Shown here: in pieces, positions 5,949-14,166 of the stretch
How the letters are laid out: every line of letters begins with the position of its first letter
Numbering within the stretch: the first letter of the stretch is position 1
Assembly (NCBI GenBank): GCA_020633625.1
Contig: JACKDJ010000054.1
Span: 1 to 14,947, forward strand
From: Myxococcales bacterium
Lineage (GTDB): Bacteria; Myxococcota_A; Bradymonadia; REDH01
Direction of reading: 5' to 3'
DNA: 14,947 nucleotides
The notes under the pieces: model-generated
The model's input: only the letters and a program-made list of their open reading frames with translations
The model's database searches: none
What the model was told of the DNA's origin: nothing
Program-made: the position numbers and the translations under genes

Positions 5949-6226
5949 ACTTCATGGGCCTCGGCGACTGCGCGACCTGCGACGGGTCGCGCTGCGCGTC
6001 GCGCGCGGGAGAGTACGACGGCGTCTCCTGGCCGAAGTGCCCGGTGCGCTTCGTCGCTGAGGACCGCCGCCTGCAGCTCGCGCTCCGGATGGTGCGCGCG
6101 AAGAGCTTCGCGCCGCCGGCCGACTACCCGGACGGCTGCGTCGCGTGGGTGGCCACGTACGCGCCCGCGGTCGAGCGCGCCGTCGTCGAGCGCGCGCGCC
6201 ACGACGCGCAGGGAGGTGGGACGTGA
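5912..6226 (+). CDS. Tail assembly chaperone -1 frameshift extension (T-type domain), 104 aa, fused to the short product
   Basis: This frame carries 104 residues after the slip at CCT 5910-5912, giving a 235-residue fusion in place of the 132-residue short form; lambda gpGT is 278. By analogy, the extension would bind tube subunits. It is translated by frameshift rather than from its own start because the residues just after the slip (RCYALLWSDFMG) already look like folded protein. The first in-frame ATG, at 5954, has no good Shine-Dalgarno. Cysteines at extension positions 20, 23, 28 and 43 (C-x2-C-x4-C-x14-C) resemble a metal site, which I do not know from this family. A second region (RRLQLALRMVRAKSFAPP) is helical and basic. 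The stop overlaps the tape-measure GTG (GTGA). The alternative is an independent 90-residue protein from ATG 5954. Confidence 0.6.
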   Translation, partial: SVADRCYALLWSDFMGLGDCATCDGSRCASRAGEYDGVSWPKCPVRFVAEDRRLQLALRMVRAKSFAPPADYPDGCVAWVATYAPAVERAVVERARHDAQGGGT

Positions 6227-7860
6227 GCGAGACCCTGCAGATCGACATCCTCGCGAAGGCCATCGACGAGGCGACGGCCGAGCTCAAGAAGATCCAGTCC
6301 GAGGTCAAGAAGACGGAGGCGGTGAGCGACGAGAGCGCGTCGGCGACGTCGAAGGCGTGGGAGGGCGTCGAGGTCGCGGACAAGGTCAAGAGCGACTTCG
6401 ACAAGGTCCGCGGCGTCATCGAGTTCATCCCCGTCGTCGCCGCTGTCGCCGGCACAGCGCTTGCGGCCTTGGGCGCGGAGTGGGAGTCAGCCGGCGCCCA
6501 CGCCGAGGCCGCGTCACGGATCGTCGAGGGTGGCGCGAAGATCATCGCCGCGACCACGAAGGCGGTGACCGACGCCGACCAAGCACTCCTGTCGTACGCT
6601 CAGACGGTCGCTGCGCTCGCTGGCGACTGGCAGACCCTCAACGCCCTCGCCGCGGAGGGGCGCATCGAGCAGGGCCAGAAGGCGATCAGCGATCTGAACG
6701 CCGGGATCGCCGTGTCGATGGCGAACCAGACCCAGGCGCAGATCCGCCTCGCCCAGGTGGCGCGCGAGCGCGCCGAGGTGGAGTCGAGGGTGTTCCAGTT
6801 CGGGCGATCGATGACGCTCGAGCAGTTCTCCCAGATCGAGGTAGCGCAGGTCCGGCGTCCCCTCCAGGACGCCGCGCTGAGGGTTCTCCGCGAGCAGCGC
6901 GAGGCAGAGGAGCAGCTGCGCCAGGCTGGCGAGGACGTGAACCGGATCCTCGAGGCGCAGCAGGCGATCGGGGAGCGCGTCGCCGCGTCGCTCCTCGCCG
7001 GCGCCAACGTCGTCGGGAACACCATCGCCAGGCTCAGCGCCGAGGCCAGCGCGGCGGGTAACCCGGAGAAGCCGAAGCCGAAGGGCGCGGCCGCCCCCGA
7101 CCGCACGCAGGAGCTGCAGCGGCAGCTCACACTCCTCGGCGCCGTCGACGACTACGAGCGCGCCTCGCTGCAGTACGAGTACGACGTCTCGGACGCGCTC
7201 TCGGCGCGCAACCGCAAGTACCGCGACCTCCTGCTGCAGATCGCCGACGAGAAGCTGGGCGCCGCCGAGGTGAAGAAGATCACCGACGACATCGCGGAGG
7301 CCGAGAAGCGCCACGAGGCCGCGCTCAAGCGCGTCGCCGCCGCGTACCGCGACGACGTCCTGCCCGTCGTGAACGACCTCGCCGATGAGGCCAGCGGCTT
7401 CCTCGAGCGCATGACCGAGGGCTTCAAGGCCAACTTCACCGGGGACCCCATCAAGAAGGCGCTCGACAAGCAGAACCTCGAGGAGACGAACCAGCAGCTC
7501 GGCGAGATGGGGAACCTCCTCGGGTCGCTGCAGGGGCTCACGGGCGGCACGGCCGCCGGGATCCTCGGCGTGGCGGGCAGCTTCGTGTCGCTCGGGGCCG
7601 CCATCAACGCGGGCCTCGGTCCGCTGGGGATCGTCGCCCAGCTCCTCGGGATCATTGGTGATGCGCTCGGGCTCTTCGGCGGCGGGTCCTCGTCGTCGCC
7701 CACCGCGACGTCCGGAGGAGGCGGGTCGCGAGGCGGCGGCAACGTCACGTCGTACAACTTCTACGGCCCGACGAACGCCCAAGATGCCGCGAATGCGGCG
7801 CGCGACATTGAGCGGTCGACGCGCGGCACGGGCGCCGACCGGAGCGATGGCCGATGGTGA
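6223..7860 (+). CDS. Tape measure protein, 545 aa
   Basis: The start is GTG 6223 (GTGA overlap), with GGGAGG (6211-6216) six bases upstream; an earlier in-frame start at 6145 gives only an arginine-rich shadow. The protein is largely helical with Ala, Glu, Gln and Lys. A hydrophobic segment lies at about 65-84 (VIEFIPVVAAVAGTALAALG), long coiled-coil-like helices fill about 130-270 and 315-425, and a second hydrophobic stretch lies at 439-488 (GILGVAGSFVSLGAAINAG and onward). A Gly/Ser linker and a C-terminal SYNFYGPTNAQDAANAARDI tail follow; both are typical of tape measures. It sets tail length and is ejected ahead of DNA. At roughly 0.15 nm per residue the tail would be about 80 nm, shorter than lambda's. 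Location after the chaperone pair strongly supports the call. Confidence 0.85.
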   Translation: MSETLQIDILAKAIDEATAELKKIQSEVKKTEAVSDESASATSKAWEGVEVADKVKSDFDKVRGVIEFIPVVAAVAGTALAALGAEWESAGAHAEAASRIVEGGAKIIAATTKAVTDADQALLSYAQTVAALAGDWQTLNALAAEGRIEQGQKAISDLNAGIAVSMANQTQAQIRLAQVARERAEVESRVFQFGRSMTLEQFSQIEVAQVRRPLQDAALRVLREQREAEEQLRQAGEDVNRILEAQQAIGERVAASLLAGANVVGNTIARLSAEASAAGNPEKPKPKGAAAPDRTQELQRQLTLLGAVDDYERASLQYEYDVSDALSARNRKYRDLLLQIADEKLGAAEVKKITDDIAEAEKRHEAALKRVAAAYRDDVLPVVNDLADEASGFLERMTEGFKANFTGDPIKKALDKQNLEETNQQLGEMGNLLGSLQGLTGGTAAGILGVAGSFVSLGAAINAGLGPLGIVAQLLGIIGDALGLFGGGSSSSPTATSGGGGSRGGGNVTSYNFYGPTNAQDAANAARDIERSTRGTGADRSDGRW

Positions 7861-8477
7861 CCGGGCTCTCGCAGTCGCTCTCCGGCTGGACGGGGGCGAT
7901 CACGGTCGAGAAGGGCGTCACGGTGACGGTGACGCCCGTCGACGGCGACAGCGTCGCGTCGCTGATGTCGCGCCTCGTGCAGCGCGCCGAGGCGCTCATC
8001 GGCTACGATTGGCAGGCTGTGGCGGACGCCGCCGGCGTGCTGACGCTCTCGTCGACCGTCGGCAACTTCGACCTCACGACGTCGGGCAACGTCGCCGCCC
8101 GGACGGCGCTGGCGTCGGGCACGAGCGCCGGGAGCTACACGGGCAGCGGCTCGCACGAGGGCGGGATCTACCCGTCGCGCGGCATGAGCGTCAGCCCCGG
8201 CACGCCGACCACGACGCGCGGTCGTTACTCCGGCGACGGGTCGATGGTCGTCCCTGGTCGGCGCGCGCCCGGCCGCGTCGTGCTCGTGGCCTACGACGTG
8301 CACGCGTCCCTCTGGTCCCTCGAGGCGTCCCTCTCCGGCGTCTACGACGTCTGGGCCGACGGTGCTCGCGGCGTGCTCGCGCGCGTCCGCGTGACGTCGA
8401 CTCGGCGGGTGCGTCAGGGTCGCTCGGCGCAGGACGGTCTCGGCCTCGAGATCACGGGTCCCGAGGTGAGCCGGTGA
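7854..8477 (+). CDS. Distal tail/minor tail protein, unrecognised, 207 aa
   Basis: ATG 7854 overlaps the tape-measure stop by seven bases and is nine bases from GGAG (7841-7844); an in-frame GTG at 7857 would give a GTGA overlap but has poorer spacing. The first 30 residues hold beta repeats (GAITVEKGVTVTVTPVDG). A helix follows (LMSRLVQRAEALIG), then a Thr/Ser/Gly-rich segment (~80-135) and a C-terminal beta part (RVVLVAYDVHASLWSLEA, GVLARVRVTSTRRV). No family is recognised. Genes placed just after the tape measure in siphoviruses code for the distal tail ring and tip complex, so a tip component is the natural inference. Overlap with both neighbours suggests coupled translation. Confidence 0.6.
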   Translation: MVTGLSQSLSGWTGAITVEKGVTVTVTPVDGDSVASLMSRLVQRAEALIGYDWQAVADAAGVLTLSSTVGNFDLTTSGNVAARTALASGTSAGSYTGSGSHEGGIYPSRGMSVSPGTPTTTRGRYSGDGSMVVPGRRAPGRVVLVAYDVHASLWSLEASLSGVYDVWADGARGVLARVRVTSTRRVRQGRSAQDGLGLEITGPEVSR

Positions 8478-9157
8478 AGGTGCCCTGGACCAACGGCGCC
8501 TGGCCCGTGCCGGCCGGCTTCCTCTACGCCTGGGTCTCGACGCGGGTCCCTGGTTACGGCGCCGTCGACGTCGCGTCGAGCGTCTACACAGCGGCCGCCG
8601 GCTACTACCGCGGCGACGACTTCGTGGGCGCGGTCGACGCCGCGGCGCCTGGGACGTGGGCGGTCGACGACCGCGGTCAGGTGCGGACCACGCAGAGCTC
8701 GCTCGACGTGACGGCGGTTGATCGGTCGCTCTGGGTCATGGGGTTCGGGCGCGAGGTCGGCGACGTCGAGACCGTCACGACGTGGTACGCGCCGTACGTG
8801 TCGCCGATCATCATCCCCCACCGCGGCGCCACCTGGGAGGCGGTCGACCTCTCGCGCGACGCCGTCGACATCGACACGGACGCGACCATGCGCGCGCTCG
8901 GTGACGTCTGGGGCGCAGCGCGCGTCTGGCGCTGGACCGTCGATCTCGACCCGTACGCCTACGCCGCGTTCCGGCAGGGCTGGTGCATGCGCGGGCGTGT
9001 CACGCTCGAGGGCGCGACGGCCGACGAGCTCGCCAGCGATGAGCCGGGAGGCGCGCTCACGGGGCAGGTCGTGGCGGTCGAGGGCGTGGCGTGGCGGAGC
9101 GCGCGCGCGCTGACGCAGGCGCGGGTGTCGCTCATCGTCGTCGGAGGTGGCTCGTGA
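8474..9157 (+). CDS. Distal tail-type (tail tip) protein, unrecognised, 227 aa
   Basis: It starts at GTG 8474, overlapping the previous stop (GTGA), behind GAGGTGAG (8463-8470). Longer open sequence upstream to 7655 is a shadow of earlier genes. Trp and Tyr are frequent (VPWTNGAWPVP at the start, WYAPYVSPIIIPHRG at ~107-121, WGAARVWRWTVDLDPYAYAAF at ~145-165 in part), giving a beta-sandwich look. The end is hydrophobic (ARVSLIVVGGGS). Size and place, second after the tape measure and directly before the large hub-like gene, suit a distal tail protein joining tube to hub, but no specific motif proves it. A minor tail protein is an alternative. Confidence 0.55.
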   Translation: MKVPWTNGAWPVPAGFLYAWVSTRVPGYGAVDVASSVYTAAAGYYRGDDFVGAVDAAAPGTWAVDDRGQVRTTQSSLDVTAVDRSLWVMGFGREVGDVETVTTWYAPYVSPIIIPHRGATWEAVDLSRDAVDIDTDATMRALGDVWGAARVWRWTVDLDPYAYAAFRQGWCMRGRVTLEGATADELASDEPGGALTGQVVAVEGVAWRSARALTQARVSLIVVGGGS

Positions 9158-11697
9158 CGCAGTCGACCTGGTCGCAGCACATGGGCTACGGCTACGAGGC
9201 GGCACACGCGCTGCTCATCGAGGGCGTGCCGCTCACGTTAGCCGACCGCCACGCGCTTCGGGTCGACGCCGCGGCGGAGCCAGACGCCGCCGACGGGACG
9301 GTGCTCTCGTGCGCGCTATCGCTCACCGACGATGCCATCACGGGGGAGCGCCTCGAGCGGCAGCGAGGCGTGGCGTCGGGCCGGGCCGTCGAGGTCTTCC
9401 TCGCGTGGGACGAGCTCGAGCGTGAGGGGCTGCTCGCTGACCTCTTCTCGGCGCCGGCCTACACGGCCCGGCTCACGACGCCCATCACCGACGCGGCGAC
9501 GACCACGGTCGAGGTCGACGACACGACGGGTTGGCCGAGCTCGGGGACGCTGTGCATCGGCCTCGAGACGATGACGTACTCGGGCAAGACCTCGAAGTCC
9601 TTCACCGGCTGCACGCGCGGCGTCGGCCCGCTCGGCCGGACGCACGTGCACCGCGCCGACGCCTCGAGCGGGTACGCCGAGGTGACGGACCGCCCGACGC
9701 GGTGGGCCGGTCGGCTCGCGATGATGTACGAGCACCTCGTGTCTCCCGAGGGCCGCGTCGTACCTGACACGTGGGCGACGCCAGCAGCCGGGATCTGCCG
9801 CGAGCGCTGGCTCGCCGTCGTCGACGGAGAGCCGGCGTACCCCGCCCGCGGCGTGCGCCTGCGGCTCCTGCCGATCGAGAGCCTCCTCGGCCACGCCGCG
9901 GTCGGCGGTGAGGTGAAGGGGCGTGCGCTCACGTGGCGCACTGGTGGCGCCGGGGCGACCGTCTACGTAGGAGCGTCGGACAAGATCACGCTGACCGTCG
10001 TGCACTCCGGTGGCACCTCGCAGTCCGTGGTGCCGCACGCGCCGCACAACGTGCCGTCGAACACCCTCGACTTCTTCCGGAGGATCGTCGAGGCCGACGC
10101 GAACACCGACTTGTCCGGGGAGACGTGGGCGACCGTCGACCCATCCGTGTCCGCCGAGGTTGTCGACCTGGGCTTCTACGCCGAGCTCATCATCACGGTG
10201 AAGCACGACGGGAGCGTCGAGGACGTCTTCGCGACCTCCGAGTGCTGGTTCTTGGATCCGGTGTCGCTCCCGGGCGACCGCGGCGAGCGGCATGTCACGG
10301 TGCGGTTCCCGCTGCGCCCGCCGGGGTCGCCGCCCTTCGCGTCGGGATGGCTGCCGGTCGAGATCGCCCCGTCCGAGGACGGTGAGTACCCGGAGCTCCC
10401 GGCGAGCGGCTACGCCGTCGTGACGATGGGTGACGGTCAGGAGATCATCGCCTACGACGACGTCATCGCGCAGCCGCTATACCCGCGCTGGGTGGCGCTC
10501 CACGTGTCGCAGCGGCTGGTCGGCACGAACGGGATCTACGGGCCGAGGAGCGTTGACCTCTGGGGCAGCGAGGGTGACCTCGCGATCGTGGCCGGCGCCG
10601 TGGGCCTCGTCTACGAGGCCATCGAGATCCTGCTCACGTCGAGCGGACTCGGTGACCGCGGCAGCTACGATACGGCGCCCCACGGCTACGGGCTCGGCCT
10701 CCCGGCGGCGTACATCGACACGGCGAGCCTGCGCCGCTACCCGCTCGACCAGTGGTGCATCGTCGCGAGCGACTCACAGAGTTCGGTCGCCGACCTGGTC
10801 GGCGGGTGGCTCGTCCTCTACGAGCTCTGCCTCGTGCAGCGGCGGACGAGCGCCGACACGGGCGACATCAAGCTCGCCGTGGTGAGCACGGCGGTCGGCG
10901 CCGAGGAGGCGGGCACCGACCTCGACGCGGACCGCGTCGACGAGCTCAGCGTCAGCAACATCCTCATCGGGTCGCCACCGGGGACGCCTGAGCCAGTCGA
11001 GTCGCCGAACGAAGTGCGCGTCGCGCGCGGCGTCCTGACGCTCGAGGCCGCCACGACGGAGCGCGACCCGGGGCGCGTTCAGGACCAGGGTGCCGTGCGG
11101 TGGGAGCTCGTGGCGCCGGCGATCTCGGAGAGCGCGGCACGGGACGCGTCGCGCGCGCTCATCGAGCTCGCCGCCGGCAACCTCGCGTCGTTCGCTGTCC
11201 CGGCGGACCTAGACCTGCAGGCGGGCGACGCGCTGCCGCTCACGGCCGCTCACCCTTCGACCTATGACCGCAGCTCCGGCACCCGCGCGCCGTCCTCCAT
11301 CGCCGCGCGGGTGCTCGGGCTCGAGCGGGGCCTCGTGACCCGCGTCGGCGCCGCGACGACGCTCCTCGACCCAGGCACGACGGGGACGCGCTGGCTCTGC
11401 CCTGTCGCCGTGGTGACCGGCAAGACCGGCGACACGGTCGACGTCGACGAGGACACGCGTGACACCCGCTGGTTCGCAGCCGGCGAGAAGGTGCTGCTCT
11501 ACAACCCCGGCGCCGAGGCGACGGAGAGCGAGCTCCTCGTCGTCGACTCGGTCGCGACCGACGGCATCACGTTCACGTCCACGCCGTCGAGCTGGGTCGG
11601 CGCCGGGACGGTCGTGACCTACCCGGGCTACTCCTACGGCTCGTCCCGCCAGCAGGACGGCTACATGTACATCGACGACGCGGCGAGGTGGCGATGA
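9154..11697 (+). CDS. Large tail hub/tip protein, 847 aa
   Basis: The biggest gene here, starting at GTG 9154 (GTGA) after GGAGGTGG (9143-9150). Residues ~113-168 hold a small module with WPSSGTLCIGLETMTYSG then FTGCTRGVGP, a pattern common in phage tail proteins. Residues ~450-600 include a helix-rich part (DQWCIVASDSQSSVADLVGG, ~532-551) like the domains of gp27-type baseplate hubs that pack beneath the tape measure. Residues ~610-720 (NEVRVARGVLTLEAA, then a helix SAARDASRALIEL) continue the hub-like fold. Residues ~759-825 repeat the small beta module type (GEKVLLYNPG, LLVVDSV). The C-terminus is aromatic (SYGSSRQQDGYMYIDDAARW). It probably forms the tail tip hub at the end of the tube, with host-contact regions carried by later genes. 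Exact family is not resolved. Confidence 0.6.
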   Translation: MTQSTWSQHMGYGYEAAHALLIEGVPLTLADRHALRVDAAAEPDAADGTVLSCALSLTDDAITGERLERQRGVASGRAVEVFLAWDELEREGLLADLFSAPAYTARLTTPITDAATTTVEVDDTTGWPSSGTLCIGLETMTYSGKTSKSFTGCTRGVGPLGRTHVHRADASSGYAEVTDRPTRWAGRLAMMYEHLVSPEGRVVPDTWATPAAGICRERWLAVVDGEPAYPARGVRLRLLPIESLLGHAAVGGEVKGRALTWRTGGAGATVYVGASDKITLTVVHSGGTSQSVVPHAPHNVPSNTLDFFRRIVEADANTDLSGETWATVDPSVSAEVVDLGFYAELIITVKHDGSVEDVFATSECWFLDPVSLPGDRGERHVTVRFPLRPPGSPPFASGWLPVEIAPSEDGEYPELPASGYAVVTMGDGQEIIAYDDVIAQPLYPRWVALHVSQRLVGTNGIYGPRSVDLWGSEGDLAIVAGAVGLVYEAIEILLTSSGLGDRGSYDTAPHGYGLGLPAAYIDTASLRRYPLDQWCIVASDSQSSVADLVGGWLVLYELCLVQRRTSADTGDIKLAVVSTAVGAEEAGTDLDADRVDELSVSNILIGSPPGTPEPVESPNEVRVARGVLTLEAATTERDPGRVQDQGAVRWELVAPAISESAARDASRALIELAAGNLASFAVPADLDLQAGDALPLTAAHPSTYDRSSGTRAPSSIAARVLGLERGLVTRVGAATTLLDPGTTGTRWLCPVAVVTGKTGDTVDVDEDTRDTRWFAAGEKVLLYNPGAEATESELLVVDSVATDGITFTSTPSSWVGAGTVVTYPGYSYGSSRQQDGYMYIDDAARWR

Positions 11698-12614
11698 GCT
11701 GGCGCCTCATCTCTCGGACGGCGACGCGCCCCGGGGTCCGCGCGGACCTCTCGGCGCACCCCGACCTGGTCGACCTCCACGACCTCGCGTACGTGATGTA
11801 CGGGTCCCCCTGCATCGCGTCGCCGATCTCGTGGACAGAGACGTCCGGAAGCGCAGTCACGCGCGCGCACTTCCGCGTCCGTGGCAACGAGGACCTGCAG
11901 CCCGTTCTCGTTCTCGTCCGCGCGAAGTGCTCGGCGGCGGGCGCCACGATCACCGCCAACGTGGGCGCCGCGAACAACACAGCGACGGTGAGCTCGAGCG
12001 AGTTCCGCTGGTTCGCGATCCTCGTGACGCCGGCGGCGTCGGGCGTCGTGGACTGCAACATCCAGACGCAGGTGTCGAGCGGCACGCTGACGGTGGCCGG
12101 CGTCGCCGTCTGGATCGCCGCCGACGACCCGGCCGCCGGCGTGCTCGATTCGGGCTTCATCCGCGCCGCCGGCATCGGCGCCGCCGACTACCCCATCACG
12201 TCCGAGCACGAGCGCCGCCTCCTCGACGGCCCGAGGCGGATCGCCATCGACCGCCCCGCAGTCGTCGCGGCGCACCTCGCCGACGTGACCGCGACGGTCA
12301 GCTCGAAGAGCTACGGCGTCTGGGGGAGCTACGACACCGACCGCTACGACAGCGTCGGCCGCCTCTTCGTGCCGCGGTTCGACCGCGAGCAGCGCGTCTG
12401 CACGCTTGACGCCTACGTCACCGCCACCGCGGGCGGCAGCGAGTTCCGCGTCGACGTCGGCGGCCAGGTCTGGACCATCGCGCCATCGACGTCCGCGGAG
12501 TGGCAGTCGACGACGATGGTGTTCCCGCCGGACGACTCCGAGATCCGCGTCGCCGTCCGCCCCTCGGGCAGCGTCGCCGCCGCGGTGCGCACCCTGCAGG
12601 TCTGGAGGACGTAG
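11694..12614 (+). CDS. Beta-rich tail tip protein, 306 aa
   Basis: ATG 11694 is chosen: it overlaps the preceding stop (ATGA) and GAGG (11685-11688) is well spaced, whereas GTG 11688 sits inside the Shine-Dalgarno. The N-terminus (RTATRPGVRADLSAHPD) is short and basic. Residues ~40-140 are strand-rich (RAHFRVRGNEDLQPVLVLVR; GTLTVAGVAVWIA). The last 110 residues look like a jelly-roll sandwich (CTLDAYVTATAGGSEFRVDV; EWQSTTMVFPPDDSEIRVAV), as in many carbohydrate-binding or fibre domains. No catalytic motif is seen. Coming right after the hub gene and before the lectin-domain gene, it probably adds to the tip or fibre. Family not recognised. Confidence 0.6.
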   Translation: MSWRLISRTATRPGVRADLSAHPDLVDLHDLAYVMYGSPCIASPISWTETSGSAVTRAHFRVRGNEDLQPVLVLVRAKCSAAGATITANVGAANNTATVSSSEFRWFAILVTPAASGVVDCNIQTQVSSGTLTVAGVAVWIAADDPAAGVLDSGFIRAAGIGAADYPITSEHERRLLDGPRRIAIDRPAVVAAHLADVTATVSSKSYGVWGSYDTDRYDSVGRLFVPRFDREQRVCTLDAYVTATAGGSEFRVDVGGQVWTIAPSTSAEWQSTTMVFPPDDSEIRVAVRPSGSVAAAVRTLQVWRT

Positions 12615-12615
12615 C

Positions 12616-13884
12616 ATGGCGGTGAGGCAGGCAGAGCACGTCAGCCTGAACCGGCTCGGGGGACCCAGCTTCGACGACCTCTATCCCGGGTCGTCGCTCC
12701 TCATGCGCGACATCGATCGGCGCCAGCTGTCGCTGATGCACGGCTGGGGCTGGCCGGTGCCGCCGACCTCCGTCGACTGGTCGGCGTCCGCCGGGTCGTC
12801 GAGCTACACGCTCCCGGTCCCGGTCCCGCCGGGCGTCACGGTGATGCAGGTCGGGATCCTGGCGAGCGGCACGGGCACGGTGACGGTGACGTCGCCGCAC
12901 GACGCCGCGTCGCAGACCCTCAGCGTGATCACGCCCGAGGTCTCCACGTCGGCGGCGAAGTGCTTCTGGACGTCGCCCATCTACTCGGCGGACGACCCCG
13001 GCTCCGCGCTCATCATGTCGCCGGCGGGGCTGACGCTGTGGGAGCCGGCGCTCGTCGACGTCGGGTGGACCCTGACGGCGAGCTCGGGGCAGACGGTGCG
13101 CGTCCACGCCGTCATCGTGCGGCCACTCGAGGACGATCGGGATGTCGACCTGTCGGATGCCTGGGCGTGGGCGGCGACGCACGCCATCGACCTCAACGGC
13201 ACGTCGCAGTACGTCGACCTCGGGGCGGATGCCTGCGAGGCCTACGGGTTCTCGGACGGGATGACAGTCTGCGTCTGGCAGAAGCTCGACACGACGAGCG
13301 GGACACAGGTCCCGTACTCGCTGTGCCAGGGGGCCGGGACCGGGCGGATCTTCACGGGGTCGCTCAGCACGACGGCGCGGATCGGCGCGGTCAACACGTC
13401 GGGCTCGACGACGCGCAACCTGACGAAGACGTCGATGCTCACCGCCGGCGTCTACCAGCACTTCGCGTGGGGGACGCGCTTCGACTCGACAGCCGGCGCC
13501 AAGCTCTGGCGGAACGGTGTGCCGCAGACGCCGACCTCGAACACCCTGACGGCCACCGACCTCAGCGCGGTTCTCGACACGGCGCTCATCGGCGCGCAGA
13601 AGATCAGCGGCACGGTGTCGGGCTACACCAACGGCCGCATCCTCGAGGTCGCCGTCTTCGCCGGGATACTCAGGGACGCGCAGGTCGCGGCGCTCTACGG
13701 CGGCGGGACGCCGAAGGATGCGCGCCGGGTGGCGTCGGCGCGGCCATTCCTCATCGACTACCTCGTCGCGTCCGTGAACCGCACCGTCGGCGGCGTGCTG
13801 CAGTTCCCAAACCTAGGCCTGCGCCCGACGTACAGCGAGGCCGTGGCCGTCGGAGGGCCGAGCCTGTCGACGGACGTGCCGTAG
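12616..13884 (+). CDS. Tail adhesin with LamG-like lectin domain, 422 aa
   Basis: ATG 12616 follows GGAGG (12604-12608) at seven bases. Residues 1-60 carry a conserved-looking segment (RLGGPSFDDLYPGSSLLMRD), and ~60-180 are beta-rich. Residues ~189-364 match the concanavalin A/LamG-like layout: an opening strand with IDLNGTSQYVDLG, a central MTVCVWQKLD strand, a YQHFAWGTRFD strand followed by KLWRNGVPQT, and a closing NGRILEVAVFAGILRDAQV, the typical run before the end of such domains. These sandwich domains bind carbohydrate or surface ligands, so this is the best candidate for a receptor-binding protein. A further 58 residues follow the domain and may attach it. Ligand and exact family cannot be seen. 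The gene ends with two stop codons in tandem (TAGTAG, 13882-13887). Confidence 0.7.
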   Translation: MAVRQAEHVSLNRLGGPSFDDLYPGSSLLMRDIDRRQLSLMHGWGWPVPPTSVDWSASAGSSSYTLPVPVPPGVTVMQVGILASGTGTVTVTSPHDAASQTLSVITPEVSTSAAKCFWTSPIYSADDPGSALIMSPAGLTLWEPALVDVGWTLTASSGQTVRVHAVIVRPLEDDRDVDLSDAWAWAATHAIDLNGTSQYVDLGADACEAYGFSDGMTVCVWQKLDTTSGTQVPYSLCQGAGTGRIFTGSLSTTARIGAVNTSGSTTRNLTKTSMLTAGVYQHFAWGTRFDSTAGAKLWRNGVPQTPTSNTLTATDLSAVLDTALIGAQKISGTVSGYTNGRILEVAVFAGILRDAQVAALYGGGTPKDARRVASARPFLIDYLVASVNRTVGGVLQFPNLGLRPTYSEAVAVGGPSLSTDVP

Positions 13885-13887
13885 TAG

Positions 13888-13930
13888 CCGGGCGAGCGTC
13901 ATAGCGGTGAACGACCGCGACGACACCCGG
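13888..13930 (+). promoter_or_regulatory. Nested weak hairpins in the 54-base gap after the lectin gene
   Basis: CCGGG (13888-13892) can pair with CCCGG (13926-13930), and inside it GCGGT (13904-13908) with ACCGC (13914-13918). The outer 3' arm includes the first bases of GGAGA, the Shine-Dalgarno of the next gene. No T-run follows, so this is not a clear terminator, and with five pairs per stem chance pairing is quite possible. Confidence 0.25.
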
Positions 13931-13938
13931 AGACGCCC

Positions 13939-14166
13939 ATGAACGAGCTCGAGCTCTACCGCCTCACCGAGAACGCGAACGGGCAGTTCAGGGTGCACGG
14001 CGAGCCCTCGAACAACGAGAAGGTCAACGCCAACTTCGACCGCGTGAAGGCGCGGCTCGCGGCCGCCGAGGCAGACAACCAGCGCCTCACCGCCAAGGTC
14101 GCGGCGCTCGAGAAGTCCGTCGCGCAGCTCGTGAAGGCGGCCGCGGCGCAGAAGGCGGACGCCTGA
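13939..14166 (+). CDS. Small coiled-coil protein, 75 aa
   Basis: ATG 13939 lies five bases after GGAGA (13929-13933). Residues 1-33 are probably a folded or loop region (LELYRLTENANGQF). Residues ~34-70 form a coiled coil with heptad leucines and valines (L50, V54, L57, V61, L64) and Ala-rich outer faces, likely to oligomerise. No membrane or signal segment is seen. The end joins the next gene by TGATG. Small trimeric coiled coils often hold tail fibres together, so it may link tip or fibre subunits; a chaperone of fibre assembly is another option. Function is inferred from neighbours only. Confidence 0.6.
   Translation: MNELELYRLTENANGQFRVHGEPSNNEKVNANFDRVKARLAAAEADNQRLTAKVAALEKSVAQLVKAAAAQKADA

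Noticed and set aside
5954..6226. Independent 90-residue gene starting at ATG 5954
   Set aside because: No good Shine-Dalgarno lies before it, and protein-like residues extend upstream of this ATG to the frameshift site. Kept only as an alternative.
6514..7782. Minus-strand open frame of 422 codons across the tape measure
   Set aside because: Its composition mirrors the sense frame, and the + strand protein has clear tape-measure features with coupled start and stop.
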